Shown here: positions 44,891-57,030 of the stretch, in pieces
Position numbering within the stretch: the first letter of the stretch is position 1
Layout of the letters: each line of letters starts with the position of its first letter
Origin: Capitulum mitella
Lineage: Eukaryota; Arthropoda; Thecostraca; Pollicipedomorpha; Pollicipedidae
Length of the DNA stretch: 64,000 bases
Direction of reading: 5' to 3'
Assembly: GCA_030062745.1 (NCBI GenBank)
Contig: CP099848.1
Span: 5,139,685 to 5,203,684, forward strand
Translations under genes and position numbers: made by a program
Notes under the pieces: model-generated
What the model was told of the DNA's origin: nothing
The model's database searches: none
Seen by the model: the letters and a program-made list of their open reading frames with translations, nothing else

Positions 44891-46660
44891 CGCGGCTCTG
44901 GAACGCACGGTTGTTGTCGCAATGGCCGCGCAGCTCTTGAAGCGAATCCGATTAGGTTGATCAGCATCCAAGGATCACTGGAAAATGAGACAAATTGCCT
45001 TTTATGGGTGCACCAATTTGAGATAGTTATGCAACAGTGGCAAGGGCATGTAGTGACTCAGGCCTTCTCGAAAAAAACAAAATAAAATAAAACATTCAGC
45101 GCAACCGCATTAGTGTATTTTTGGGGCAGGGAGCCTTTATTCACGAAGGTACAAAAAGAACGCGTTCTGCCAGATTAGTCTTGGCAGCGGTCAGGCCACA
45201 GAATGTGTAGAACGGTGGCCGGCCACTCCCTAACATCCCACACCCGTTCCCTCCTAATGCAGCTGCATTGCCTGATGGCTATCAGCGTTCCTGGCATTGT
45301 CCGCTCCGTTTCGAGGTCGGTTTTTATGCATTCACTTACTCAACAGGCGGAAAATTCGGCATGCAACTACACCGCCGCGGATCAAAGTAGTCTCCGGGCA
45401 TGATTGTACGAGACCGACCGCTTCCTGTTGCGTGCGTATTAAGTAAGCGGCCCGCGGCCGGCGCCCGAGAGCATTAAGTCCGCGGGCCTGCGGCCGGCGC
45501 CCTTTTTAGGGCGATGGCGCTCCGGGCCGGACGGGGAGATCTCCGGGAACGCCGACTTCAGGGAGTGGTGAGACGGAACTCGGCGCCGCGGCTCGGGTCC
45601 CTGCGGCTGAGACCGGAGCGGCAGGGGCTCGACTTGGCGTGTTGACGTCTGCGTCTGAGGCCGGCCGTGAGAGAGGCGGTCGGGTTCTGTCCGGACATCG
45701 GAGCAGCCGGCTGAGGCTGAAGTCTCATCACTGGCACGGGACCGTGGGTGACTGAGGAGTACGTAACACCGGCCTGTTCGTAGTTTAAACCAACATGTCA
45801 TGTGAGTGCTGCTGTAAATCTCTCCTAACTGTAAATATTCTCTAGCTGTGTATTGCTGCAAATGTCTTGTAACTTCCTTAGTTTTCCCTCTACTCGTACC
45901 CATTTCAGGTCAATAAATTTATCTTCTCATGAACAACAAAGCTGTGTTTGTCGATACAAGTTTATCTTCGCGGATGACGGTCACCCAAGAAGAGAGAACA
46001 CGATTCTTCATGGGATGCTGATGCCGGAGCCCGCCGTGGTGAGGTCAGCCGCGAACATGCTACAGACTGCGCCTAGGACAGACTGACTTGCCCTAATGAA
46101 GCGGAGCGGAAATGTATGAATGGAATGAAATGTATGAAATGGAAATGAAGCGGGGCCTCGGAATGACTGGGCTTACTGGGACCGAGGCGGAGCGTCGTTG
46201 CCGTGGATCCGGCTCACTTGAAGCCGAATAGGTCTCAGCCAAGCTGTGGCCGCCTGGAGCTGGTGCAGCTCAGTGCTCACCGGCACGAAGGCAGGTTTGA
46301 GCTGGCGGTCTCGGGAAAACTTTTTTGCTGTCTTGGAAAACAGTTGCACACGTTCTGAAATACGTACTCCAGTATTCAGGCCAACGACCATGGGTGACCG
46401 TAGTTATGTAAGGGCTCACAGGGCTCATGAGTTCCGGCTTCATAAACCCGAGCACGATGCGTCCGCGTGCCAGTGAGGACATCTCGACCGCGTTCGTTAG
46501 CTGGGCAAACCCCGGCCCGGGTGACGGCTCGTGTTGCTGGATGGTGACGGTCGAAACGGTCTGGCCGACAGGCGTTGGTGGTGGGTGCCAGTTGGCGTGT
46601 TGCAGACAGGCGTTGCTGGCCCGTGACAGATGACGTGTTACGGGCGGGTGTTGTTGACCG
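44891..46660. other. No gene recognised; A-rich tract and a GC-rich duplicated block
   Basis: aaataaaataaaac at about 45080 contains the first AATAAA after the FReD stop. At 45444-45503 the phrase cgcggccggcgcc occurs twice in a short duplication with agcattaagtccgcggg between. The rest is unassigned. Confidence 0.45.
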
Positions 46661-46805
46661 GTGACGGTTGACGTGCCGCGAGCAGATGCTCGGCTGGTGA
46701 CGGTTGACGTGCCGCGGGCAGGTGCTCGGCTGGTGACGGTTGACGTGCCGCGGGCAGGTGCTCGGCTGGTGACGGTTGACGTGCCGCGGGCAGGTGCTCG
46801 GCTGG
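46661..46805. repeat. 36-bp minisatellite, four copies
   Basis: Near-identical units of gtgacggttgacgtgccgcg plus ggcaggtgctcggctg. Its sequence is unrelated to the 36-bp array at 44395, although the length is the same. Confidence 0.95.
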
Positions 46806-49800
46806 CCGGCGACGGTCGCGGACAGTCCGGTCCGGCCGCGCCCGCTATCTGCGCAGCCGGCACGTATCACCGGCGCAGGTGGGGCCGGGCGGGTCCTGCA
46901 CGGCAGACGACCATTGTTCACGGCCAGCCACGCGGGCTCCGCGCTTACAAGGTCCGCGCAAATAACTGGACTATCTGTGTCATCGCCGCATGGCTACGGC
47001 GTGACGGCCCGAAAATCCCGGCCGGCACACCTGCCACTCGGCCGGGACAGCCGCACGGAGACTGCCGGGACCGTGACTCACAAGACAGGGCGCAGCAGCG
47101 CGCCACCAGCAGCACGCGGCCACCGGCGCCCCAGTCGGCGGGAAAGTACGTGTTGAATCATGCAACTGTAAACACCACGTGCGAAGGGGCCGGTGATTGA
47201 TTTTTTATTACTGCTAAAACAGCCTGCATCAGTTGTAAACACGAGGCTTTCCTTTTCATTGTCCTTACCTCGGGATGGCAATTTTCACATTTGTTTTGGT
47301 GTCTTGGGGCTGTCTTGCCTTAGATTTAAATGTACGTATTTTGTATGACTTCTCCTTCCTGGCTGCGAAAGCGTTGTCCTCTCATAGCTCATAATTCCAT
47401 TCGATATGCCCTGTTATATCCATATAGCATTCCGGTGCATAGCATGATCGTGAGCTGCTGTCCACACATGAACCAGGAGAGCCTTTGTGCGGAGGTAGTA
47501 GCCAAACTCTTCAGGCATGGATTGCCAGGCCAAATAAGGCTAATTTTGGTCGAACGGCCATGAGTATATTGTGGCGACTATTGAAATACAGATTCCCGAC
47601 GTATGCTCTTTAATAGAAGCATTTATAAAGCATGCACTTAACTTAATTAAAAACCAAGCTAAAAATGCTAAGCGTCAATTTTGATCGAACGACTACAACG
47701 ACTACGACGAAATCAAGTGACTGTAGCCTGATATACTTACGGTCGTGATGTAGAACTGAACACCACCAAAAAATGTGCGCAGTGCAAAATGGTGTAAGGT
47801 GATGTAGAATGTAGGTATACCAAAATACATGTATCCTGGCGAGTACTCAAACCCGAATTCCCAATAAATGCCCCTTAGGAACAAACACCTATAAAGCATA
47901 CCCTTAACAATTAAGCCCTGCTGACAAATATCAAAAGCGCTTTCACTTTCGAAAGGCATGTAGGTCCTCTTATCTCATACGAACGGTAACTGCCTTTACA
48001 TCTTGGACAGGAATATATACATATATATACATACATACATGGATAAAGGCGAAATGAAGAAAACAAATCAAATGCTTCTTGAACATCGTTTAACCGTTCA
48101 GGATCCCTGTGCATCCAGGTTTGCGAGCGGACCCTAAGAGATGCATGCTCGCACTTAACTGTATTCAATATCTGTCTGTTAGGTAATCTTTGACGCAGTC
48201 CTCAAAATATAATAGAATTTTTTTCATTTGAGATCGGAAGTTTTATAGTTAAGTTTTTCTTTGGTTGTTAACCTAAACCCAAAATAGTTGGCGTCACCGT
48301 CTATGCCGAAGAAACGTAATGCGTATTGTTCGCTGGGTTGTAATTATGCCCTAAGAATAACGAGCTTGTTCAATTAATTCTAGTGATCATGAAGTTGGGA
48401 AAAGGAAACATCACTATTAAATCACCATCCGCAAAATCTCAAGTGCTTACCAGGTAGAAAAAGCATGAATAGCTTGCATTTTTCGCGCAACACAGCAGGT
48501 TATCAGGCTATAATGCTATCAGGCTATGAGCTATCAACTATCAGCTATCAGGTTATCAATGGCGTGCCACGCCGGACAGCAGTTCCGCCGTCATCCGCCT
48601 GACCTGAGTCTCGGACTCAGAACAGACTCAAAACGACCGCGATGGAGCCACCCGCCCATCAGCGACCGCTGTCCACGGGCCCTGCGGGCGGACCCTGCGC
48701 CCCCCCCCCACTCCGACTGCCTGACTGACCAGCATAGACTGTACTCAAAGGCACGTCGCAGGGCGAGCCAGTGCTGGCTCTAGTCTGCTCGCTGACGGCT
48801 CCCAAAAGACGAGACGGCGCTGTCCTGAGTTCCCGCTTCCTGGAAGAAGTCCTGTGTCGTAAATTTCCAGCCCAATAGATCACGTTCGTCTCCCGGGACT
48901 CACTCTCAAGTTCAAGCAGCGCGTAAGAGGTTTACTCGCCAGGTGGGTAAGGCTGCCCAGGGCCAAGCTCTCTGCCACAGCGCCCAAACATTGCCGGCAT
49001 GACGTCAGGTTTGTGCGCGGGGCATGGAACCCTGCGCATCGGCAGAGTACTCTGGCTTCTCGGCCGTGATTTCAGCCATTGCTTCCCTTCGCCGCTCTGT
49101 TTCCGCTATCGGACCTGAATATTTTTCTTTGAAGCGGATTCACGAAGTCACCGCCATCAATCAGGTAAAAGTAGGGTGCGAGCTCCAAGTTCCGGCCGAG
49201 GGTCAATGCTCGGTCATCGCCGCACCTCCGGCGTGAGTTTCCTGCAGCCTCACTCGTCCGCCGTCGGCGCTTCTCAGCAGCTCAAGGCAGCGTCTCGCAG
49301 CTTGGCGCTGTAGGGGGTGTCATTGTACCCGGGTCCACGTGCCCCCTCCTCCCCACGGGCAATCAATAGCTCGGCGGCGATCGGTCGCGGCGGCACGTGC
49401 CGGGACTCCCGGCCACGCTTCACGGCCGAGCTGGCCGTGACGTGAGGACGAGCGAACCGGCGGGAGTAGCGAACCCGGCACGACGACGCCGTCTCTGTCG
49501 TGACAATGTCGATCGACGCTTCGAGCAGAGGACACTAGTGACCGGCCCAGGCCGACGGCCAGAGCGGCGTGGTTCAAATACTCTGGAAGTCAGGCGGTCA
49601 ACAACCGAGGGCACCGGCCCGGCTGAGCGCGTTAACTGTTCATCGACCATATCGGACGGGAACAGAACTTTCACTCTCACAGACTTTTACCAAACCATCG
49701 GGAATTCAAACAGTGTTGTGAAGATAGCATTTGCACGCAACGTCAATGGCGTAAAGATGTTTTCTGCGAAACCTGGGATGCATCCTGCTGCATCCCCAAT

Positions 49801-49904
49801 TGGCATTTAAGTTTTGCGGGCATGACATCGATTCACAGAGAACCAAAAGCTCTGACTGACCGTCTGCATTCAGACAGGAGGCTATATATAGTGTACTGAT
49901 TGCG
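46806..49904. other. No gene recognised
   Basis: 47.2-48.5 kb is AT-rich with short ORFs only. A C9 run lies near 48701. Near 49155 a CAG|GTAAAAG donor-like site ends a 33-codon readable stretch (AIASLRRSVSAIGPEYFS), but its codons are not biased and I do not call an exon. Confidence 0.45.
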
Positions 49905-50245
49905 CTGTCATGGACTGTGCTACTGTGGACTGTTCCTCTTTGCAATGAGTTCCTGTGGACTGCGATAATGTGGATTATACCGCTGTGGATTGCTGCTGTG
50001 TTGTGTTGCTGTGGGTTATTCTACTTTGGGCTTTGCGCCTGTGGACCGGGTACTATGGACCTGACTACTGTGGACTTTGTTGCTGTGGACTGTGCTGCTA
50101 TATACTGGTCTGCTGCGGACTATGCAGCTATGGACTGTGCTGTTATATTCTAGTCTACTGTGGAACGTGCTGCTGTAGATTGCGCTGCTGAGCATTGCTT
50201 TGCTGTGGACTGTGCAGCTGTCGATTGCATGGGTGTGGACTGTGC
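49905..50245. repeat. Degenerate TGCTGTGGACT array
   Basis: Variable 12-24-bp units with tgctgtggact, ctactgtggac and ctatggactgt. Cys-rich open frames here come from the TGT/TGC/TGG words. Confidence 0.85.
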
Positions 50246-52033
50246 TGCGGCTTACTGGGCACCTGTGCAGATCCCATGAAATGATGAAAACAGCGTCGGG
50301 GTGAGGCATGCAAATCTGCGCTGCCAGGAATACGGCGGTACCCATGCGGAAGTTTGCCCTTGACGTGCTTTGAGGATTTAGATCCCGTGCTGGCACGTAG
50401 CCGATTGACGCAGAACTTGACACACTTTCCATGGTAAATTTTGAGCGGGAGCATTCCTTGAACCTTTTGTGGATACCTTAGCCATCCAAGGGAGCAAATG
50501 CACGATAACTGCGTGATAATTCAGGAAGTCATGTCAGCTCAGGGGCTTTGCTGTGGCTTAACGACTGCTTAAAGCGGTCCCTGCATCACCATTTGTTAAA
50601 AATTTCCTTATGCTTCCACATGTAAGGGCACTGAACGTCGTAGCTTCTGTCTGCCTAAGAGCCATGAGAGAGCTACTTCCAAGCCAAGGAACAAACTGGA
50701 CCAATCACGTTCATCGTCGGAGACCTCGAAAGACTAACTAAGACAATGTGCGCACCAGCTCCCCCATGCGGGAGCGAAGTCAGTCAAAGGGACGGCGGCG
50801 TGTTTAAGACCCACACAACATCCACGTGTGCGGTGTAAAACCGCTCCAAAGCTCGGAGAACACGTCCCCGTCTGTCTTCTGGTGGACCATACTTGTGCGA
50901 ATAGTCCGCGTGCTAACCACATACAGACGAGTGGAGACTAGGCCCTTGTTGGTCCCGTAGATGAAGTTCTAAGCCATTCTATTTTTGGTGCCAGTTTCAG
51001 GCTAGCGTCTGGCGCAGACGCTATCAGAATCACGACAGGAACTAAACAGAGCTTGTAATGTTTTCGTGCTGATGTATGTATTGTTTCGAGTTCTGAACAC
51101 TCCTGATCGTTCCAGAGCTATGAGATTGAGGACGAAGGCTCTAGTGATACGTTGTTCGTGCCGGCAAAACAGGCTTTATGGAGATGTGGATCTTCACCAT
51201 AGTGATGAGAGGGCGGATTAGAGGTCGTTGTGTAGACTGATTTTTTTTACCGTAGTGGACATGAAAAATGGCCCATTTTTTCTCCGGTGTTGAGCTAAAT
51301 GGGACTGGGGGATGATCTTACACTTGACATCGAGACAATGACTCAGCCACTTTGTTGTCTGTCGTTTTGTTGAATATTTGGGGCAAATAATACTGGCTCC
51401 TTCTGTCTATGGAAGCTTAGTTCCTGATGAACACCCGAAATGGCCCAAACTTGCTGCTACAGGGTAGCCACGGTGACGGGACATTAAAAAGCTGCCTTGT
51501 TAATGTGAGCTAATTATATGCTGGCTAAGGCAAACTGCTGCCTGGCATACCAGCTCAGCTGCCAATGACTGCACCTGCAGTCAACTTCTAGAGCCATTCC
51601 AAACACGTCACCTTTAGTTATTTGACATCAGCTCCACTCCGTGTGCGGTAGGCCCACAGCAAATAAACGCTGCACAATGTCTATGCCAGCGTGTCAACTA
51701 GGGATCGGCATCATTTACACAGCTCGCCACTGAACGGCCTCCACGGCGGCTCCAGAATGCGTGGCGTAAATGTTTTGACAGCGCCTCCGGCGCCGGGATC
51801 ACGCCGAGAGACGAGAGCCGACTGCTGGGCATCGGAGGACGGATCGGGGTGCAGTCGGTCTCCTTCCGGAACGGCCACGGAACGGTGAATGCCGTCGGGT
51901 GCTGTCCGGGCCGCCCACTACACCGCGGAAACAAAAACAAAACGCTCTTTCAAGGGCGCGGGAACTTCTCCACAGCTTGGGGGAAGCAAGGAGGCATTCT
52001 AAGTCAGTTCTTTCCAGTCAACGCCAAATGTTA
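50246..52033. other. Unassigned, with a coding-like plus-strand stretch near 51716-52030
   Basis: From 51768 the plus strand reads DSASGAGITPRDESRLLGIG, then QSVSFRNGHGTVNAVGCC, with about 84 percent G/C-ending codons. The minus strand is similarly open, so the direction is uncertain. No domain, convincing splice site or signal peptide is seen. The rest of the interval is unassigned. Confidence 0.22.
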
Positions 52034-52119
52034 AATTTAAATAATTAAATGTACAAATGCATATAAATATGCACACACGTAATTAATTAAATAATAATAA
52101 GGGCTACTGTTACATCCAA

Positions 52120-53050
52120 AGAATGTTGGGGGCGGGGCCGCCGCCCCACACCCCGCGCCCCGCGTCCTTGCGCTCTTTTGGTGAGGGGAGTGGAGGAAAT
52201 TCCGGCCTGCCGTGCTCCGGGCAGGCCGAGTGCCATCAGGCGCCGGGCTGGCTGGGCGCCGCGCCGCGCGGAGCCCTGTTGCGCGGGCGACACCTGCCCG
52301 TGTTTGGCGGCCGTCGGCGGCGGCGCTTCGGCGAACGTCGCCGCCGTCGAGACGCCGCGGGCGCCGGGCGTTCGCGGAAGCGGCCGCCGTCGCGCCGCCG
52401 GACGCTTCGGCGAACCGGGCGGCGGCGCGGGCGCTGGCGGGGTCGCTGTTGCCGCCCCCGGCCGCGCAGGGCGGCAGAGGCGGTGGCTGTCGTCCCCTCC
52501 CCCAGTCCGTGAAGGGAAGGAGAGACGGTGATTCTAGCCGTCCCTCAGTTTGTGAAGGGAAGGGTGTGCCTGTGGTTTCCTTCCCAGCCCGTGCGGTGGA
52601 GGGAGAACGTTCCCGTCCCTGCCCGCCCAGCCCGTGCAGGGGGCTTGGCCGGACCTCCGTGGAGGCCGGCGGCGCCGCGGGCGGCGGCCGGGGGGCGGCC
52701 AGCCGGCGGGAGGTCGTCACTCGGGCCCGGCTGCCAGCTGGGAGGGCGGCCGGCCGGGCCGCGCCGGCCGTGCCGCAGTCATCTGGCCGCTCTCCGGGAC
52801 GCGCGGTTTACGGCCGCGGCGGGGGAGCCGTCTATCGCTCTGCATCGGCCGCGGCGGGCGCGCGGGCGCGCGTGAGGAGCGTGTGGCGCCGGGAAAAAAC
52901 CGGCCGCGGCGGTGGTCCCGCGCCGGCGCCGTTTTTGTGCGCCGTCGTCAAACGCTCCCCGACAAACGCCGATGATCGGGTTGATTGAGGCGAGCGCGGC
53001 GCGCAGCGCGGGCTCGCGGTGGCTCGGATTCGAGAGCGTGTCACGGCCCG
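52120..53050. other. CpG-island-like GC-rich block
   Basis: Very high GC and CpG with open frames on all sides. Three loose copies of a roughly 60-bp unit (cccagtccgtgaagggaagg and variants) lie at 52495-52650. It could be a promoter island, but no TATA or exon is convincing. Confidence 0.35.
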
Positions 53051-56000
53051 GGCGAGCTCACCGTATGATGTAAACGCCGCCCCGTATCGGCTGACCGTTT
53101 CCTCGGAGAACTGCGCAACAGATTGCGCCAGCGCCGGCGTGCACTGTGCATGCATCCGATAGCAAAAATCCGTATCGAGTTTCACCGAGCCGTAGGGATT
53201 TACACGGGAGGAAATCGGCGACACTACGACACGGCAACAGCTCGGGCGCCCAGGTACATAACCAAAAAGTGTTCTGCAGAGCAGAACGAGAACGGGATTG
53301 AAGCACATTTTGTAACAGTTGCAATGAAGGCCTCTCCTCCCCGTCGGCCGTGAACCTCTGCGACAGGCGGATACAGTCCGTTGTTAGGTATCGCCTACCC
53401 CGTCGGCTGTAGACCTGAAAAACAAACAGAAGAAAAACGGTTATACGAATTCATTCAAAACAGGGGCATTAATATACACAGTTCGCACTGAAAGAACCAT
53501 GAGAGGGGAATTCTCTCGTCAATTGCCTGCGTGTCATAACTCCGTGTTGGGACTAAATCAGGAACGCGAGAAAATGGTGGCATCCTGCCATGAGAGGGAA
53601 TCCCTGTCGATAACATCTAGTAAGCATGTGCCATGTGAAATGCCAACCATGACAGCACTGACAGATGTACATCGGAAACCATCATGTTAACGGACTAGCC
53701 GCGACGAAATGGTGCTCCGAATTGAAGCACGCGAAGCACGCAGTACAGCAGATAGGTAAACGACTGCTTACAAAATGAATCCGAATGATGGCAGTGCGTA
53801 GACATCAGGATGATTATTTCAAAATTATGTGCATTTTGTCCCGTTGAGACTCGAAAACGTGGAAAAACATGCTGTGTTAAAAAGTGTTGCGGCAGAACAT
53901 TCACTACCTTTTTATCAAATGGTTGCTTCATACCATGAATTCCTTGTTTTCTGCTTGGCAGGCGTTAAGCCGATACGTGAGACAAAGTACATGTACCGCC
54001 AGTTATAGTAGTAAGTGCGTGACTAAAACATATGTTACTTCCCAGCACTCGTTTTCCGTTATGTCCCGCCGTGCAAGTCTGCTTGCTTTCGCGCAGGTAA
54101 TTTCCCTGTCATCGAGAGAGATTTTGCCAGGTTTGTTCCCAATTCCCCAGACTGATAAGGTTCCAACACAATGTACCAAAAGATTTAATATCCGCAACAG
54201 AAGTTTCCTAGCATTGTGAGGGTTACTGATCTTTTATTTCGGTTGAAAATGGGCCTTGTTTTACCGCATTTAAATACAACACTGTATTGCGCTTTGTTTA
54301 CGTTGTTCATATGCGGCAATTTTTTCTGCGCATTTTTAAGGAAACGTGATAAGCAAACTAGTGGAAAACAAGGTAGTGAAATTTTTCGCACCAGAAGGTA
54401 TCTGTACCAATAATCACTAGTGATACGTTTCATGATGGCTCGGAGGACTCATGAGGACCATTTGGAATCGTGGTGATGACTGCACGAGTTAGGGCAGACA
54501 AGGCCAGTAACCCCATGAGTCGGAGACAATGTTTTCCGCACTGAGTGATGACAATGTGTTCTTGTCAGCAGCCGTAAATGCGATACTGACAACGAGCGGG
54601 GTGTTTATTGTCACACAGCTGACAAAGTCCAGACCTTCGTTATGCTCGAGTTACGGTGGCGTAAACAAACCAATCCGAGGCACCGTCGAGAGACGCCGAA
54701 ATCATGAAACGGACGGCTTGAAATGTGCGAGAAAAGTGGTTTCATGGACTTGCTACCGCAAACCTATGCACGCATGGCATTTGCCGTGATGTCTGCCATG
54801 TGTCAGTTAATGTGAGAAGACGCATTCGGTTGCCCATTTCCTGTCTGTCTTTAGAACTAATGGACGGATTTCGGCGGTCCAAACAGTAAAGAATACGGTG
54901 CGTCAGAGGGTCGGAGGCACTAGTCGTGTCGCATTTGCTGCAGGTCAAAAAGACATTTTTTCGATTGCACCTGAAATTGTCTTTGCTGGAGACATGGCCG
55001 TATCACGGGGCCGTATAATGGGACTAAACCAGAAAATGATTGCTGCTCACCCTGCCTAGAGGACGGAGAAAAATAATATAGTCGTGCAATGGGAGTAAAA
55101 AAATCCGTGCGTGGAGTCGTAATCGTCATTAAGAAAGTAGCACATGATGACATGACCAATGAATATCTGGCTAAAAGATGATTCACGAAAAGTTGCTATA
55201 GTACTTAGGTATAAACGTATGAGTATCGACAGCGTAATGCTGCCTGTTTTGGAAGAGGAAACATATAGTCGGTAAAATGCGGGTCAAGCAGTCAGCATCA
55301 TCCATCTTAAACAGTCCGAAAACCACCGTGGTCAGCAGTTGCCACTTAGCGCTGCGTTGATGCAAATACCCGGGCCTGTTCAGTAGGGAAAACGCTGAAA
55401 CAGTCGCTGACAAACGGGTCATTTCTGCCGTGGTGTTCGGCGTGCTTCGAAGTCGATGTTACTCATAGAAATGACGACCACGCCTTTAAATGCCTGAGCC
55501 GTGCGTCAGCAGTGAATCCATTCTCCGAGTGCGGCTGCAGGAAGCTTTACTGTGACGAGCCACGGCCGCTGTTGAAGCTAAATACGTCACGACGCTCTGC
55601 CTCAGTGAGACGGTGGAAGCCATATTTAACCAAATTTGACGACTGTTCGCTAAAAATAAGCCATGCAGAGCGTAGGGAGTTATTTAAGCCTGTCAGTGGT
55701 GAGTTACAGTGCTATGCATGATGTCTGTTATCATAGGAAATAAACCAACGTACCTTCTTTAACGGAGTCCTTTAGAAGGCGATCGAGGACTGATGCCGTC
55801 GCCATGTTTGCGTGGGCGGAGACCCTAGCTGGACCATACACAAACACGCCTTACAATGAAGACCAATTAATATGACCGATGTGAGACCAGCATGCAACGA
55901 TGATATCACTTGGGTCTATTTAAACGAAATGTGCAGCTGTGTGGACGCAATATGCACTGCAAAGCCCGAGCGGCAACAGTTTGGATGGGACGCTTGGTGA

Positions 56001-56189
56001 AATGCATACCAGAGTGATTACCTCGAGGAATTATCCAGCCCCGCTGCCGTGTCAATCAGCCAAGTTGACCGAAGGCTCGAAATATTAATAGCGTCTCGCC
56101 GAGCGGGCCGCTACACTCCACCAGGCGTGATTAACGCATCGATCAGTGCCGAGCAAACGGAACGGGAACGGAGGACTGCCCAGTAGACG
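53051..56189. other. No gene recognised
   Basis: Non-repetitive, balanced DNA with ORFs of up to 111 codons and no motifs. Confidence 0.5.
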
Positions 56190-57030
56190 GCCGGGGAAGG
56201 GACGGCTGTCCGGCGAGGCGGCCGAGGAGGGGATGACTGTGCGGTCAGACGGCTGAGGAGGGGACGACTGTCCGGTCAGACGGCCGAGGAGGGGATGACT
56301 GTCCGGTCAGGCGGCCGAGGAGGGGACGATTGTCCTGTCAGGCGGCCGAGGAGGGAATGACTGTCCGGTCAGACGGCCGAGGAGGGGATGACTGTCCGGT
56401 CAGACGGCCGAGGAGGGGATGACTGACCGAGCAGACGGCCGAGGAGGGGATGACTGTCCGGTCAGGCGGCCGAGGAGGGGATGACTGTCCGGTCAGACGG
56501 CCGAGGAGGGGATGACTGTCCTGTCGGGCGGCCGAGGAGGGGATGACTGTCCGGTCAGGCGGCCGAGGAGGGGATGACTGTCCGGTCAGACGGCCGAGGA
56601 GGGGATGACTGTCCTGTCGGGCGGCCAAGGAGGGAATGACTGTCCGGTCAGACGGCCGAGGAGGGGATGACTGTCCGGTCAGACGGCCGAGGAGGGGATG
56701 ACTGACCGAGCAGACGGCCGAGGAGGGGATGACTGTCCGGTCAGGCGGCCGAGGAGGGGATGACTGTCCGGTCAGACGGCCGAGGAGGGGATGACTGTCC
56801 TGTCGGGCGGCCGAGGAGGGAATGACTGTCCGAGCAGACGGCCGAGGAGGGGATGACTGTCCGGTCAGGCGGCCGAGGAGGGGATGACTGTCCGGTCAGA
56901 CGGCCGAGGAGGGGATGACTGTCCGGTCAGGCGGCCGAGGAGGGGATGACTGTCCGGTTAGACGGCCGATGAGGGGACGACTGTCCTGTCGGGCGGCCGA
57001 GAAGGGGACGACTGACCGAGCAGACGGCCT
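56190..57030. repeat. 31-bp minisatellite, about 26 copies, with higher-order units
   Basis: The unit is ggccgaggaggggatgactg plus tccggtcagac. Variant copies (gaccgagcag, cctgtcggg, gggaatg) recur in the same order: the series beginning at 56351 repeats from about 56631, a shift of 279 bp or nine units. Direct block duplication is therefore visible. Confidence 0.95.

Noticed and set aside
44940-45085. Possible retroelement-like peptide at the end of the 36-bp array frame
   Set aside because: The similarity is a vague impression over about 30 residues with no flanking support, so no element is called.
49024-49170. Exon-like stretch ending at CAG|GTAAAAG
   Set aside because: Codons are not biased like the FReD gene, no acceptor was found and no homology was recognised.
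49917-50191. Cys-rich small protein candidates
   Set aside because: The cysteines come from TGT/TGC words of a degenerate tandem array, and unit length is not a multiple of three.
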